Shown here: positions 36,320-36,818 of the stretch, piece by piece
Position numbering within the stretch: position 1 is the stretch's first letter
Layout of the letters: each line of letters opens with the position of its first letter
NCBI RefSeq assembly: GCF_000282055.1
Contig: NZ_AKJZ01000035.1
Span: 1-36,818 of the forward strand
DNA length: 36,818 nucleotides
From: Flavobacterium sp. CF136
Lineage (GTDB): Bacteria > Bacteroidota > Bacteroidia > Flavobacteriales > Flavobacteriaceae
Direction: 5' to 3'
Program-made: the position numbers and the translations under genes
The notes under the pieces: generated by a model
Told to the model about the DNA's origin: nothing
Seen by the model: only the letters and a program-made list of their open reading frames with translations
The model's database searches: none

Positions 36320-36818
36320 GAAAGTTCCAGAGTGACGATTTATTTTGTAGCAACGGATTTCAATCCGTGAAAATATGCGACGATAAATTTAAAGTCGCTA
36401 CAATATGTGTGAGCCCACGACTCTTTTATTCAATACTAGTTTATACCAGAAATTTTTGGACTAATTATCAAATATAATCACATGAAAGTTCCAGAAGAAA
36501 CTATTTATTTTGTAGCAACGGATTTTAATCCGTTGAAAATATGTGATGATAAATTTAAAGTCGCTACAAGATGTTGCAAGCCTACGAATCTTATATTCAA
36601 TGTAAATTTATCCCAGAAATATTTTTGGACTAATTATTTCAAATATAATGACGTGAAAGTTCCAGAGGAACGATTTATTTTGTAGCAACGGATTTCAATC
36701 CGTGAAAATATGCGACGATAAATTTAAAGTCGCTACAAGATGTGTGAGCCTATTGCTCTTTTATTCAATGCTGATTTATACCAGAAATTTTTGGACTAAT
36801 TAGTATCAAATATCAATG
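36320..36818. repeat. Tandem repeat array: three full units of 164-171 bp, running to the window edge
   Basis: Units start at the GAAAGTTCCAGA anchor at 36320, 36484 and 36655, a period of 164 then 171 bases; the last runs to the edge (164 bases visible). In the first full unit an outer stem TTGTAGC (36345-36351)/GCTACAA (36397-36403) encloses two hairpins: ACGGATT/AATCCGT (36353-36359/36362-36368) and GCGAC/GTCGC (36377-36381/36394-36398, sharing two bases with the outer arm). The remaining 80-100 bases per unit are a conserved AT-rich spacer. The short open frames across it are not credible genes. Confidence 0.88.

Noticed and set aside
36482..36685. Open frame of 67 codons within the tandem array
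   Set aside because: It crosses the unit boundary and simply follows repeat sequence; equivalent frames are broken in the other units.
36320..36818. CRISPR array, because of regular direct repeats
   Set aside because: The period is 164-171 bases, and almost the whole unit is conserved, not just a 25-40 base repeat; there are no unique spacers and no cas genes.

Overview
The window looks like chromosomal DNA of a Flavobacterium-type Bacteroidota. It is AT-rich, with short intergenic spacers. Several promoters match the Bacteroidetes -7 element TAnnTTTG, and the secretome is rich in SPII lipoproteins, TonB-dependent receptor parts and a type IX secretion (T9SS)-style adhesin. Intergenic REP-like hairpins of flavobacterial style recur. 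I see no rRNA, tRNA, CRISPR array, prophage or transposase gene; most of the window is core-genome-like.

Layout. (1) 1-3455, minus: N-terminal 1151 residues of a giant secreted multi-domain adhesin that runs off the left edge, then about 0.5 kb non-coding. (2) 3969-5006, plus: Tas-like aldo/keto reductase with a bidirectional terminator. (3) 8602-5078, minus: an envelope set of vWA lipoprotein, YkuD-like L,D-transpeptidase lipoprotein and MuiA-like DUF4139 protein. (4) 8793-11356, plus: a TPR/LytS-type histidine kinase overlapping a LytTR response regulator. (5) A perfect 26-bp inverted repeat between convergent units. (6) 16056-11557, minus: esterase-like protein, RadA, and an AsmA/GT51 transglycosylase fusion. 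(7) panC-panD, minus, divergent from a plus-strand run of short GT5-like protein, DUF4270 lipoprotein and glmS. (8) 22491-26973, plus: TonB-dependent receptor and GDSL-esterase lipoprotein pair. (9) atpD-atpC, plus, apart from the other ATP synthase genes, with a textbook Bacteroidetes promoter. (10) 29261-36070, plus: biotin locus bioF, bioD, bioA and a ketosynthase, with a TraB/ECF sigma/four-helix membrane protein module between bioF and bioD. (11) 36071-36818: a tandem array of about 165-170 bp units, each able to fold into a cloverleaf-like structure, running off the right edge.

How the genes fit together. bioF, bioA and bioD cover three successive late biotin steps, and the adjacent ketosynthase is a candidate for making or extending the pimeloyl chain. 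panC and panD feed pantothenate/CoA synthesis. glmS supplies glucosamine-6-P for the envelope, and the GT51 fusion and the YkuD protein act on peptidoglycan. The receptor/esterase pair looks like an outer-membrane uptake system for an ester-bearing substrate. The most unusual items are the structured tandem repeat array, the ketosynthase in the biotin locus, the esterase-like protein whose nucleophile serine is replaced by aspartate, the SusC-plug-like motif inside the DUF4139 protein, and the GT5 protein lacking the KxGGL motif.
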